Assembly (NCBI GenBank): GCA_944393695.1
Contig: CALYAY010000001.1
Location: 1-64,000 of the forward strand
From: an uncultured Alphaproteobacteria bacterium
GTDB taxonomy: Bacteria > Pseudomonadota > Alphaproteobacteria > RF32 > CAG-239
Direction: 5' to 3'
Length of the DNA stretch: 64,000 nucleotides
The notes under the pieces were generated by a model that was not told where the DNA came from, made no database searches, and saw only the letters and a list, made by a program, of their open reading frames with translations. Shown one piece after another: positions 35,352-43,459 of this stretch (position 1 is the first letter of the stretch; the number at the start of each line of letters is the position of its first letter). A program made the position numbers and the translations under genes.

Positions 35352-35621
35352 TTACTTACGCAGATCCAGCTTTTTGATAATCGCCTGATATCTGTCGTTA
35401 TTTTTTGCTTTCAGATAATCCAGCAGATGACGACGGCGGCTGACCATCTTCATCAAACCCAGACGGGAATGCAAATCTTTGTTATGAACGTTAAAATGTT
35501 CAATCAACTTGTTAATACGGGCGGTCCAGATAGCAATCTGAACTTCCGGCGAACCGGTATCATTCGGATTCAGACCATAAGCATTAACAATTTCTTTTTT
35601 CTCTTCGTTACTAATCGACAT
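35352..35621 (-). CDS. rpsO: 30S ribosomal protein S15
   Basis: An 89-residue primary 16S rRNA-binding protein of exactly the usual length. Signatures: [39 protein letters not shown] 35621 has AAAGGA upstream; the longer frame to 35735 lies within truB. It starts 13 bases after truB, the standard truB-rpsO-pnp order. Confidence 0.98.
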   Translation of the reverse strand: MSISNEEKKEIVNAYGLNPNDTGSPEVQIAIWTARINKLIEHFNVHNKDLHSRLGLMKMVSRRRHLLDYLKAKNNDRYQAIIKKLDLRK

Positions 35622-35634
35622 CGTATTTCCTTTT

Positions 35635-36546
35635 TTAACTAAGATTAAAAACCCGAACCGGTGAAATTTTATCTTCATCGATTCGCACAACTGCCGCCAA
35701 TTTGCCGTTAAACATTGCCACGGCCTCTTCCCCATAATGTCCCTTAACGTTATAAGCCCGGGGAGAAAGCCGCTGCCCCATTCTCAGCCTGGCAGCATCC
35801 GCTTCCGAAACAGCAATAACCGTGATGTCGCACAGAAATGTTTCTAACGGAAGCAAAAACTTTATTGGAGCTTCACCATACACTACATTTTCCAAATTTT
35901 CCAGCAAAATCTTTTGGCTCAGGTCAAAATTTCCGCATTTTGTCCGCCGCAGCTCTTGTAAGTAGCCACAAGTTCCCAATTTCCGGGCAATATCCCGGCC
36001 CAAAGTGCGGATATATGTTCCCTTGGAACAAACCACCCGGAATTTTGCCCGATTCTCCGGCATTTCCGCCAGCAGTTCCAGCTCATAAATATCCACCTCA
36101 CGGGCCGGCATCTCCACCGCCACGCCTTTGCGTGCCAGCTCATAAGCTCTTTGCCCGTTAATCTTAATCGCCGAATAAACCGGCGGGACCTGCATAATCC
36201 GCCCCGTAAACTGCGGAATAACCGCTGAAATCTCTGCTTTTGAAGGAATTTTCCCGCACCGGGAAATAACTTCACCTTCAGAATCCCCGGTATCCGTTTC
36301 CGCCCCCCACTGAACAATAAACTCATATTCCTTCCGCCCTTCCGTGACAAAAGGCAAAAGCTTAGTCGCCTCACCGAAAGCTATCGGCAACACTCCCGTT
36401 GCAAAAGGATCAAGTGTCCCCGCATGCCCGTTCTTTTGCGCGTTAAAAATCCGTTTTGTCCGCCGCACCACCTCGGTTGACCCCATACCCCGCGGCTTGT
36501 CCACCACCAGCCAGCCGTTTATTTCTTCGCCTTTACGATGTTTCAT
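35635..36546 (-). CDS. truB: tRNA pseudouridine(55) synthase TruB
   Basis: A 303-residue enzyme that makes pseudouridine 55 in the T loop of tRNAs. Catalytic motif [20 protein letters not shown] near residues 40-59 (Asp), then [20 protein letters not shown] and [14 protein letters not shown]. Length is normal for the TruB group. In most bacteria it follows rbfA; here three unknown genes, an ankyrin gene and their terminators lie between rbfA (41246) and truB, so it must have its own promoter. Confidence 0.97.
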   Translation of the reverse strand: MKHRKGEEINGWLVVDKPRGMGSTEVVRRTKRIFNAQKNGHAGTLDPFATGVLPIAFGEATKLLPFVTEGRKEYEFIVQWGAETDTGDSEGEVISRCGKIPSKAEISAVIPQFTGRIMQVPPVYSAIKINGQRAYELARKGVAVEMPAREVDIYELELLAEMPENRAKFRVVCSKGTYIRTLGRDIARKLGTCGYLQELRRTKCGNFDLSQKILLENLENVVYGEAPIKFLLPLETFLCDITVIAVSEADAARLRMGQRLSPRAYNVKGHYGEEAVAMFNGKLAAVVRIDEDKISPVRVFNLS

Positions 36547-36617
36547 TTCTCAATCCCGTTGTTTTTTCTGATTACACCCGATAATCCCGCCGCTGTCAAC
36601 TTCTTACTTTTTCGCAA

Positions 36618-36655
36618 AAAGAAAGGGCTCCGAAAATTTTCGGAACCCTTTTCAA
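36618..36655 (-). terminator. Terminator of the 36659 gene
   Basis: A stem of AAGGGcTCCGAAAA with TTTTCGGAaCCCTT between the unknown gene and truB. It has T-rich flanks and should stop read-through into truB. Confidence 0.75.
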
Positions 36656-36658
36656 TAC

Positions 36659-37273
36659 CTAGCCTTCTAAAAAGCTGTACACAAAATCGCAAACGACTTT
36701 TTCTTCATGCCCCTGCCCGTCAGACAAAACAAACTCTCTGTCTCCCGTCCGGCAAAAACTCTTGCATGGCCAGGATTCAATGGCGTAAAAATAGCTGTCC
36801 CCGTCCTTTGAAAAGCAGCGAACCGCATAAAAAGCCTCACCGTCAAAATAAGCATAAAGCCCTTTCGCCAGGCCGGAAATTTTCTTTCCCAGACAAACGG
36901 CTCTTTGCGGAAGATAATGGTCAGATTGCGGCGCACCCCATATCTGCTTATTATTCCACGGCTGTTTTTGAACCCCGAAAGCATAAAAGCTGCCATCGCA
37001 TTCCAAAACCGCAAAACTCCCGATCAAACCGTCCACCCGGCAGCGTCCGCTGATCTCAGAAACTTCCCGCAAATACTCCATGTCTTTGCTGAGCCAGAAC
37101 ACCCGCATATTGCTTCCCAACTGGTTGCCAAAACACAAAATGTTCTGTTGGAAAAGAAATTGCGAACTCCCGATAATAACCTCATACTTGAAATCAAGCG
37201 AGTTAAACTTTGCCAGATACCCTGCCTTTCCGAAAAGAAACACTCTGTACTTGCTGATACGCGTCAATTTCAT
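36659..37273 (-). CDS. Unknown beta-rich protein, 204 aa (family B, member 1)
   Basis: Not recognised. A soluble protein, very rich in aromatic residues and glycine, with short beta-strand-like segments (MRVFWLSKDMEYLREVSEIS, DGLIGSFAVLECDGSFYAFG, AVCLGKKISGLAKGLYAYFD). No signal peptide or membrane segment. The FW-S-D and CLGK motifs are shared with the upstream gene (FWMSNDFNSVARY, KCLGKRL), so the two are likely paralogs. The repeated strand pattern could be a propeller- or WG-repeat-like fold. The leader AAAATTTAAGTATT lacks a Shine-Dalgarno. It is probably cotranscribed with 37302-37970. Confidence 0.66.
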   Translation of the reverse strand: MKLTRISKYRVFLFGKAGYLAKFNSLDFKYEVIIGSSQFLFQQNILCFGNQLGSNMRVFWLSKDMEYLREVSEISGRCRVDGLIGSFAVLECDGSFYAFGVQKQPWNNKQIWGAPQSDHYLPQRAVCLGKKISGLAKGLYAYFDGEAFYAVRCFSKDGDSYFYAIESWPCKSFCRTGDREFVLSDGQGHEEKVVCDFVYSFLEG

Positions 37274-37301
37274 AATACTTAAATTTTAATAATTTTTAAT
37301 T

Positions 37302-37970
37302 TCAAAATAATCCCGGGGAATTATAAACGTCAAACTTCTCCTCACCGGCTCCGGGCCATTTACTTTTATGCCAGATTAATGTCATCTTCTTAAACAATCG
37401 CTCTTTTTTAAACAATTGCAGTCCGAATTCATCTGTCTCGCAGATTTCGCCCGGCGTAATAAATCCGCCCGGAAAAACCTTTTCTTCAAAAGTATACGAA
37501 ATTCCCTCGCCGTGGCAAACGCCTCGTCCCGGCCTCATAAACAGATCACGGGAATTATCATGCGGCTCCGGATAAGAAACAACAAGTTGTCCCTCTTTCT
37601 GACAAACAAACACCCAGAAATCAGGCCTGTTAATCAACCTTTTCCCCAGACATTTAACCTCGCCCGGCTGTTTTTCATCAGGCTCTATCGTATAAAAGAC
37701 TTCCCCCTCCGAAAACAACGGCCGCTGCCTGATAAAACCGAAAAAATGCATTTCTCCGTCGCATTCTTCATAACGGGCAACCGAATTAAAATCGTTGCTC
37801 ATCCAGAAGAGTCCGCAACCTTCAAAATACATCAGATTTCCTGCCGTCTCAAAACGTTTGTCCGTCGAAGCGATTGTCTTATACGCCTCCGTTTCCCGGT
37901 CAAATTTTTTCAGCCAGACTTGTGAACCGTTACGGCACAAATCATAATTTTTAATTTCTCGTACTTTCAT
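37302..37970 (-). CDS. Unknown beta-rich protein, 222 aa (family B, member 2)
   Basis: Not recognised. Soluble, with many aromatic and charged residues in short alternating strands: AGNLMYFEGCGLFWMSNDFN, DGEMHFFGFIRQRPLFSEGE, KCLGKRLINRPDFWVFVCQK, GQLVVSYPEPHDN. It shares the FW-S-D and CLGK motifs with 36659-37273, and general style with 40249-41151. There is no signal peptide. The leader CATTATAATT has no Shine-Dalgarno. Its promoter is TTGCAA, 17 bases, TATAAG (38004-38032). It stands between rbfA and truB in an otherwise conserved operon. Confidence 0.66.
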   Translation of the reverse strand: MKVREIKNYDLCRNGSQVWLKKFDRETEAYKTIASTDKRFETAGNLMYFEGCGLFWMSNDFNSVARYEECDGEMHFFGFIRQRPLFSEGEVFYTIEPDEKQPGEVKCLGKRLINRPDFWVFVCQKEGQLVVSYPEPHDNSRDLFMRPGRGVCHGEGISYTFEEKVFPGGFITPGEICETDEFGLQLFKKERLFKKMTLIWHKSKWPGAGEEKFDVYNSPGLF

Positions 37971-38003
37971 AATTATAATGTTTAATAATTAATAATCAAA
38001 CAT

Positions 38004-38032
38004 CTTATAAAATATTTTTGTCAATTTTGCAA
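38004..38032 (-). promoter_or_regulatory. Promoter of the family B pair
   Basis: On the minus strand -35 TTGCAA (38027-38032), 17-base spacer, -10 TATAAG (38004-38009). The -35 box is the same as for the two structured RNAs. Confidence 0.6.
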
Positions 38033-38033
38033 C

Positions 38034-38066
38034 AAAAAAACATTGCCGTTTAAAGCAATGTTTTTT
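38034..38066 (-). terminator. Terminator of the ankyrin gene
   Basis: AAAAAACATTGC / GCAATGTTTTTT, a symmetrical hairpin with T-runs on both strands, directly after the ankyrin stop. Confidence 0.85.
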
Positions 38067-38086
38067 CTTTTGGCGCCAAAGTCCCG

Positions 38087-40129
38087 TTATCCTCGAAATT
38101 CCTGCTGCCGCTGTTGAATAAGACGCCGGGCGGCGGCATATTTTTCCGCATCAGCCTGCCCGTTTTGGCGTCCGTTCCGGATAGTCTGCCTTACTTCTTC
38201 CGCTTTCTGTTTCTTCACCTTGGCTTCAGCGCCCAGACTGTTATAACTCTTGTCTTTGGCCACTTTTCTCAACAGTTTCACTTTCTGTTTCATCAACCGC
38301 TGCCTGGTTTCCGCTTCAATATTCTTCATTGAAGACAAATCGGGCAGTTCCTTAATATTTATATCATTTTCCAAACAAGCCAACAGCAGCCGGGCCCTAA
38401 ATTCTTCAGATTTAATGTCTCCAAACGTAATCTTCTTGTTTTGCTGTTTGGCAAACTTTACCAAATCATCAAAATCCTTATAATCCGGAACTTTGTTTTT
38501 ATCGTCTTTATCTTTGGCGTTCAAACTCACATTCAGCTGGGGCGTAGCCGTAATTTGCAGTTTTTCGCCATTGGAACGCGCAATTTCCGCCTTAAAATAC
38601 GGAGACTTTTCATCTTCGCTGTAAACAGATTTTTCTCTTGCCGCCACTCCCTGATAATACTCGCGCCATGGCTCGGCAAATTTTTTACCCGTTTCTTTTG
38701 CTTGCGTTTGCGGCTCCGGAACACTCTCTCCTGCAATAATCCTCTGCCCTCCGGATGTTTTTTGCTCAGCCTTTCCTTGCCCGGTTGATCCGGACCGGAC
38801 AGCCGTCGTTTTTTCCTTTGTCTGTTTCTTTGATGTATCAAAAGAATCCAACAGCTTCTCAACCTTTTTTAACATCTCACCATTTTTAATATTTTCTTTC
38901 GCATAATCTCTGACCGTACGTCCCTTTTTATCCTGCGCATTAATATTAGCCCCTGCCTTTAATAAATTTTCTATCTGTTCCGTATTTCTTTCATAATCAC
39001 ACCCTACCACAGACCACATTAAAGCAGTCATTCCTTCATTATTCGCTGCCTCCGTATCAGCTCCGGCGCTTAACAACATCCGTTGTACATCATAAGATTT
39101 CCCTGCGTTTATCATTGATGCCCACATCAAAGCCGTATCACCATTCTTATCCGCAGCATCAATTCTTACCCCGTTCTTCAGCAATATTTCGGCACAACTT
39201 CTGAGACCATACTTAGCAACCTCCATCAAAACTGTCTGACCCTCGTTATTCACCACAGCATTAACATCCGCCCCAGCATTTACCAAATCAGTCAGCGACC
39301 AGAAAGAATGTCCCGTTATGTTTTTAACCAAAGAAACCAATTCAGACGTCGCTTTTGCATTTATTTCCTTCTTTGAAGTATCCCAAGACCCCAACAATTT
39401 CTCAAGCTTCTTTTTAAGCCCGTCACTTTTAATATATTTTTTGGCATAATCTCTGACCGTGCGTCCCTCTTTATCCTGCGCATTAATATCAGCCCCAGCC
39501 TTTAACAACTTCTCTATATAATACGTATCTCTATTTCTACAGCATTCAGCAAACTCCACGGCAACCATTAAAGGTGTCTTTCCTTTATCATCCGGTATAT
39601 TCACATCCGCTCCGGCATCTATCAAATTAGACACCAGCTTCTTGGGAACATAATCCCCCTCAATAAAATAACACCTTGTAGAATCGCTCACCGCTTCTAT
39701 AACAGCCTTCAAAGCTGTCATGCCGCGCCCATTCTGCACATTAACATCCGCTCCGGCATTCAACAAATTCTCCTGTGCCTTCAAATTATGACAATTCATC
39801 AAAGCTGTCATGCCGCCTATATCCCGCTCATTAACATTCGCTCCGGCATCTATCAAATCTGACACCAGCTTTTCTACATGTTCTCCTCCCTGAACAACAG
39901 CTACCATCAACGGTGTTCTTTTTAAAAAATCAGATAGATTCGGATTTGCTTGCAATTTCAGTAAATATTCCACTTGCTCCGCACAACCCTGCTCAGCTGC
40001 CCACCACAAAGCTGTCCGTTCCTCACCATCAATACTGTTTATATCAATCCCTGATTTTACTAATCTCTCAAGTTCTTCTTTCCAGTTCACACTGTCCATC
40101 GCCTTTATAAGCGGATTCTCATTTACCAT
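38087..40129 (-). CDS. Ankyrin-repeat protein
   Basis: A 680-residue protein without signal peptide. Residues ~20-430 carry about ten ankyrin repeats (TALWWAAEQGCAEQVEYLLK, AGADVNVQNGRGMTALKAVI, AGADTEAANNEGMTALMWSV), a scaffold for protein binding. A ~60-residue unit beginning NAQDKEGRTVRDYAKKYIK and ending SWDTSKK occurs twice, evidence of internal duplication. The rest (~450-680) is a Lys/Glu/Gln-rich linker, a small domain (VPDYKDFDDLVKFAKQQNKK, FRARLLLACLENDINI) and a basic helical tail. GGAGG lies 5 bases before ATG 40129; a GTG at 40144 is less likely. Its target is unknown; host interaction is possible but not shown. Confidence 0.9.
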   Translation of the reverse strand: MVNENPLIKAMDSVNWKEELERLVKSGIDINSIDGEERTALWWAAEQGCAEQVEYLLKLQANPNLSDFLKRTPLMVAVVQGGEHVEKLVSDLIDAGANVNERDIGGMTALMNCHNLKAQENLLNAGADVNVQNGRGMTALKAVIEAVSDSTRCYFIEGDYVPKKLVSNLIDAGADVNIPDDKGKTPLMVAVEFAECCRNRDTYYIEKLLKAGADINAQDKEGRTVRDYAKKYIKSDGLKKKLEKLLGSWDTSKKEINAKATSELVSLVKNITGHSFWSLTDLVNAGADVNAVVNNEGQTVLMEVAKYGLRSCAEILLKNGVRIDAADKNGDTALMWASMINAGKSYDVQRMLLSAGADTEAANNEGMTALMWSVVGCDYERNTEQIENLLKAGANINAQDKKGRTVRDYAKENIKNGEMLKKVEKLLDSFDTSKKQTKEKTTAVRSGSTGQGKAEQKTSGGQRIIAGESVPEPQTQAKETGKKFAEPWREYYQGVAAREKSVYSEDEKSPYFKAEIARSNGEKLQITATPQLNVSLNAKDKDDKNKVPDYKDFDDLVKFAKQQNKKITFGDIKSEEFRARLLLACLENDINIKELPDLSSMKNIEAETRQRLMKQKVKLLRKVAKDKSYNSLGAEAKVKKQKAEEVRQTIRNGRQNGQADAEKYAAARRLIQQRQQEFRG

Positions 40130-40167
40130 ATTATCCTCCGACACAGAATTAAAGATAAAACATAATT

Positions 40168-40196
40168 TTTATACCACATTGCCAAAAATTTGTCAA
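40168..40196 (-). promoter_or_regulatory. Promoter of the ankyrin gene
   Basis: On the minus strand -35 TTGACA (40191-40196), 17-base spacer, -10 TATAAA (40168-40173). Confidence 0.75.
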
Positions 40197-40209
40197 AAGA
40201 AATTTGTCA

Positions 40210-40243
40210 AAAAAAACACTGCTTCCCTCAGGAAACAGTGTTT
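40210..40243 (-). terminator. Terminator of the 40249 gene
   Basis: AACACTGcTTCC / GGAAaCAGTGTT stem with a T-rich run on the minus strand. Confidence 0.8.
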
Positions 40244-40248
40244 CTCTC

Positions 40249-41151
40249 TTAATCCGCGGCAACATCCTTAGGTTCATCACTCAAGACAAACCCGCCGCCC
40301 ATACTGTCAAACATCACGCTGCCCACTTGAACAAACGATTTTTCCGGCTGGCAGTCGTCAATAAAATAATCCCTGCCCTCACCCAGTTTTTGCCTGATAT
40401 TCTCCTTAAAGCCGTAAAGAACAAACCGGCCGTCATCACGCACAAAGCCCACGCTGTTCATCCACAGGGTCTCGTCTTTACCTCTGTACAAGCAGACAAA
40501 CTGCCTGCCGCCATTCCAGCCCAGCAAAATCACATCATCAGGATTATCTGCCGATTTCAGATAGCAATGCCGGCGCGGCTGATACCACCGGCCGACCGGT
40601 GTTAACACCTCATAACTGCCGTTGGGAAGCTTGCCGATGACAAATTCACCCTGATGTCCGATAAAACAGCGTTTCTCATAGCTTTCCCAGAAAAATTGCT
40701 CCACCCGGCCCTTGTTCAACCGTGACATAAGCAGAACACCGTCTTGCGTCCTCTCACAATAAAGACCGGGAACAACCCGTTCTTTTCCCAGAAAAACATT
40801 CAGACTGTCGCTCTGAAAACGCCAATTGCCCCGATAATTCCGATAAACAAAACCATAAGGACAATAAACATAATCAACGGCGTTTTCCTTCAACATCACA
40901 AACCCTGTTCCCGGATTGGCATAGCGATAAAGCCTCAAGCGGCCTCTTTCCTCTTCAAAAACCAGCAAATCTCCCACCTGAAAGACAATTTTTCCACTGA
41001 GTGCTCCTGTTTGCTTTTCAAGCTTTCCGTTCGCCGGATTGTGATAAAAAAATGCTTTAAACTTTCCGCAAAATTCCTGCTTTCCGTAAAGACTTCTAAA
41101 CACCGTAACAATTTTTGTTGTCACTGTGGTTCTTATCTGACTTCTCTTCAT
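40249..41151 (-). CDS. Unknown beta-rich protein, 300 aa (family B-like)
   Basis: Not recognised. A soluble protein of 300 residues made of many short strands rich in Tyr, Phe, Trp and Gly (GKIVFQVGDLLVFEEERGRL, YGFVYRNYRGNWRFQSDSLN, GEFVIGKLPNGSYEVLTPVG, YFIDDCQPEKSFVQVGSVMF). The rhythm suggests a repeat fold such as a propeller or WG repeats, and resembles the genes at 36659 and 37302. There is no signal peptide. The leader before ATG 41151 is over 25 bases of A/T without a Shine-Dalgarno. A promoter-like pair lies at 41197-41225. It has its own terminator. Confidence 0.66.
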   Translation of the reverse strand: MKRSQIRTTVTTKIVTVFRSLYGKQEFCGKFKAFFYHNPANGKLEKQTGALSGKIVFQVGDLLVFEEERGRLRLYRYANPGTGFVMLKENAVDYVYCPYGFVYRNYRGNWRFQSDSLNVFLGKERVVPGLYCERTQDGVLLMSRLNKGRVEQFFWESYEKRCFIGHQGEFVIGKLPNGSYEVLTPVGRWYQPRRHCYLKSADNPDDVILLGWNGGRQFVCLYRGKDETLWMNSVGFVRDDGRFVLYGFKENIRQKLGEGRDYFIDDCQPEKSFVQVGSVMFDSMGGGFVLSDEPKDVAAD

Positions 41152-41196
41152 AATAAAAAAATAATTATAAATAAAAAAATTACGTTATCAGCGCAA

Positions 41197-41225
41197 ATCC
41201 TAACGATTCGCCGACAAAATGTCAA
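41197..41225 (-). promoter_or_regulatory. Promoter of the 40249 gene
   Basis: On the minus strand -35 TTGACA (41220-41225), 17-base spacer, -10 TAGGAT (41197-41202). Confidence 0.5.
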
Positions 41226-41226
41226 A

Positions 41227-41262
41227 CAAAAAAACTTCCCGAAATTCACTCGGGAAGTTTTT
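41227..41262 (-). terminator. Terminator overlapping the rbfA stop codon
   Basis: AACTTCCCGA / TCGGGAAGTT 10-bp stem with a T-run on the minus strand. The rbfA TGA (41246-41248) lies in its loop, so the last codons form one arm. Confidence 0.85.
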
Positions 41263-41650
41263 CCGTTTCATCCGTTTTTTGCAAATCTCTGACCACCTTC
41301 GGATTGCGCAACAGCCTTTCTATCTTGTCCACTTCCTCAAAACTCTTGTCCAACCTGAAATTCAGCTCCGGCACATACCGCAATTCTGTTTTAGACATAA
41401 TCACCTTGCGCAGATAATTGGCTGCCAGCTGCAATCCGCCGATAACTTCCTGCTCGGCACTTTTATCCGAGGTAATCACATAAACCGAGGCATACTTCAA
41501 ATCCGGCGACACCTTAACTTCCATAATCGTCACCAGCGTATCTATACCTTGCAGATTACGGATTTCATCCCGCTCAATCTGCCGGGCAATAATCTTTTTT
41601 ATCTCCTGCCCCACTCTCAGCTGCCGTTGCGACGGCTCTTTTTCTGCCAT
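41246..41650 (-). CDS. rbfA: 30S ribosome-binding factor RbfA
   Basis: A 134-residue KH-type assembly factor for the small subunit. Signatures: RQLRVGQEIKKIIARQI at the N-terminus and YVPELNFRLDKSFEEVDKIERLL at the C-terminus. ATG 41650 is chosen because AGGAG lies 9 bases upstream. In most bacteria it follows infB; here it follows rplI and is followed by an unknown gene. A terminator overlaps its end, so it is cut off from truB. Confidence 0.95.
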   Translation of the reverse strand: MAEKEPSQRQLRVGQEIKKIIARQIERDEIRNLQGIDTLVTIMEVKVSPDLKYASVYVITSDKSAEQEVIGGLQLAANYLRKVIMSKTELRYVPELNFRLDKSFEEVDKIERLLRNPKVVRDLQKTDETEKLPE

Positions 41651-41716
41651 AGCCAACTTCTCCTTGCTCATTAAAATCAAACAAACATATCATTTAATCT
41701 GTTGAAAATCAAGCAC

Positions 41717-41751
41717 AAAAAAAGCGGAACGCATTCACGCCCCGCCTTTTT
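41717..41751 (-). terminator. Terminator of rplI
   Basis: GCGG / CCGC stem with an inner GC pairing and a T-run on the minus strand, between rplI and rbfA. Confidence 0.7.
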
Positions 41752-41768
41752 AATACCAAAAAAACAAA

Positions 41769-42254
41769 TTAATTGTTTTCAAAAGCCTTGGCCTGTTTTC
41801 TGGCTTCATCATCTGTTCTGGCCACATTTACCAGAATAGTCTGAGCCACTTCCGGATGCAAATTCAGCTTCACCTGATATACACCCAGATCTTTAATCGG
41901 TCTTTCAAGGAAAACGCTGCGGCGTTCAACCTCAAAACCGGCATCTTTAATTGCCGCGGCAATATCGCGAATGGTAACAGAGCCATACAGCTGACCGGTT
42001 TCGGCGGCCTGACGAATCAAAACAGCGCTGAATCCCTTCAAAGCTTCGGCTTTCTTTGAAGCCTCTTCAAGCAAAGCTTTGTTATGAGCTTCCAGCTCGG
42101 CTTTTTTCTTTTCATAAAAGGCAATATTGGCTTCGGTAGCACGCAAAGCTTTTTTCGCCGGCAGCAGATAGTTGCGGGCATATCCGTTCTTAACGGTTAC
42201 CTTGTCACCCATTTTGCCAAGTTTATCAACATGTTCCAGAAGAATTATTTCCAT
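41769..42254 (-). CDS. rplI: 50S ribosomal protein L9
   Basis: A 161-residue protein with two domains joined by a long helix. N-terminal signature LLEHVDKLGKMGDKVTVKNGYARNYLLP, linker helix FYEKKKAELEAHNKALLEEA and a C-terminal domain with GQLYGSVTIRDIAAAI. ATG 42254 has AAGGAG 8 bases upstream; an earlier in-frame codon at 42263 overlaps that site. It forms the standard rpsF-rpsR-rplI group. Confidence 0.97.
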   Translation of the reverse strand: MEIILLEHVDKLGKMGDKVTVKNGYARNYLLPAKKALRATEANIAFYEKKKAELEAHNKALLEEASKKAEALKGFSAVLIRQAAETGQLYGSVTIRDIAAAIKDAGFEVERRSVFLERPIKDLGVYQVKLNLHPEVAQTILVNVARTDDEARKQAKAFENN

Positions 42255-42272
42255 ATTTCTCACTCCTTCCGA

Positions 42273-42500
42273 TTAATCAGCCACAAACGGGAGCAAAGCG
42301 ATATAGCGGGCGCGTTTGATGGCGCGGGCCAGTTCTCTCTGCTTCTTTACGGACACCGCGGTAATGCGGCTGGGAATAATTTTTCCTTTCTCGGAAATAT
42401 ATCTGGAAAGGAGCTTAACATCTTTGTAGTCAATCTTCAAAGCGCCTTCGCCTGAAAACGGACAAGCTTTTTTTCTTCTAAAAAATACCTGTTTAGCCAT
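42273..42500 (-). CDS. rpsR: 30S ribosomal protein S18
   Basis: A 75-residue basic protein with the S18 signature [20 protein letters not shown] and the [11 protein letters not shown] end. The N-terminus [11 protein letters not shown] is also typical. It forms a dimer with S6 on the 30S platform. It lies 12 bases after rpsF and 18 bases before rplI. Confidence 0.97.
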   Translation of the reverse strand: MAKQVFFRRKKACPFSGEGALKIDYKDVKLLSRYISEKGKIIPSRITAVSVKKQRELARAIKRARYIALLPFVAD

Positions 42501-42512
42501 AATCCTGTCTCC

Positions 42513-42854
42513 TTATTCTTCAACAGCAACTTCTTTGTCGGCTTCGGATTCACCGTTAGCATCGCTGAATTCTTCAACCTTAACGGTCATATAGCGGATA
42601 ATGTCTTCATTAACCCGCATAACGCGTTCAAATTCGGCAATCGCCGTTGCCGGAGCTGAAATGTTCAAAAGAACATAATGGCCCTTGCGATTTTTCTTAA
42701 TACGGTAAGCCAGATTTTTCAGACCCCAGTTGTCAACCCGGACAACTTCGCCGCCTTCTTTTTTCAGGACATTGGTCAGATCTTCGACAATGCCGCTGAC
42801 CTGGGAAGCTCCCAGATCCTGACGTGCAATCAGCACGCTTTCATATTTATTCAT
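42513..42854 (-). CDS. rpsF: 30S ribosomal protein S6
   Basis: A 113-residue protein starting MNKYESVLIARQDL with the conserved GLKNLAYRIKKNRKGHYVLL segment and an acidic C-terminal tail (ESEADKEVAVEE). S6 pairs with S18 in the small subunit. ATG 42854 has AAGGAG upstream; an ATG-like codon at 42860 would fall in the spacer. The GC-rich leader at 42882-42930 may be the site where the S6-S18 pair represses its own mRNA. Confidence 0.96.
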   Translation of the reverse strand: MNKYESVLIARQDLGASQVSGIVEDLTNVLKKEGGEVVRVDNWGLKNLAYRIKKNRKGHYVLLNISAPATAIAEFERVMRVNEDIIRYMTVKVEEFSDANGESEADKEVAVEE

Positions 42855-42881
42855 AAACAAAACTCCTTATGGATTCTCAAC

Positions 42882-42930
42882 AAAAGCCGCCCCGGCTTCA
42901 AAAAAAAACTTCTGCCGCCGGCCGGCCTGT
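42882..42930 (-). promoter_or_regulatory. GC-rich leader of rpsF
   Basis: Contains an AGCCG/CGGCT hairpin (42882-42900) and a GCCGGCCGGC palindrome (42914-42927) with several CCG triplets. In many bacteria the S6-S18 complex binds a CCG-bearing hairpin in this leader; a match here is plausible but not proven. Confidence 0.4.
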
Positions 42931-43118
42931 TCTTGTATAGCCCGAAACACATTTCGAGCAAGGAACGAACGCACTATACACGAATTTCCCCGAATTGCAA
43001 GCCCTTAATTACGCCAAATGTCCGGTTTTTTTAAATTTTGTAAAAAAAATTTAAGATATCTTAATTATTTTCCCCTACGATAAACGACAATACAGAAAGT
43101 TTTTAGAGTAAACACAAT

Positions 43119-43457
43119 ATGTTAAAAGGCAGAACCATATTTGCCGCCATCGTCATGCTGAGCCTGGGCTCATGCGGCTGGTTCAAAACTGGAGGTGTCA
43201 TCAAATACATTCCGGCCCCTCCCGGTTATGCCAATGAAGAAGAAAAAATCAGCCTGCTCAATCCCCGCTCCCGCTATATGATTCATTGCTACGCCACGCC
43301 TTTCGGCAGCGCGGAGGACTGTGCCCGCAAATACGAACGCCAAAACTACGTCCGTTACCGCAACCTGCCTTACAAAACCGCCAACTATGACTTTTTAACC
43401 CGTGAAACCTACCCCACGCGGCGTTGGCGCGAACATGACCGTACCCCCTGGTGGTAA
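43119..43457 (+). CDS. Small lipoprotein
   Basis: A 112-residue protein with a lipoprotein signal peptide (MLKGRTIFAAIVMLSLGSCG, lipobox LGSC, lipidated Cys near residue 19). The mature part is basic and Tyr/Arg-rich (CARKYERQNYVRYRNLPYKT, PTRRWREHDRTPWW), with two further cysteines that could pair. Family unknown; it should sit on a membrane facing the periplasm. Only a weak AGAG lies before the ATG. comM starts 2 bases after its stop. Confidence 0.8.
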   Translation: MLKGRTIFAAIVMLSLGSCGWFKTGGVIKYIPAPPGYANEEEKISLLNPRSRYMIHCYATPFGSAEDCARKYERQNYVRYRNLPYKTANYDFLTRETYPTRRWREHDRTPWW

Positions 43458-43459
43458 CC

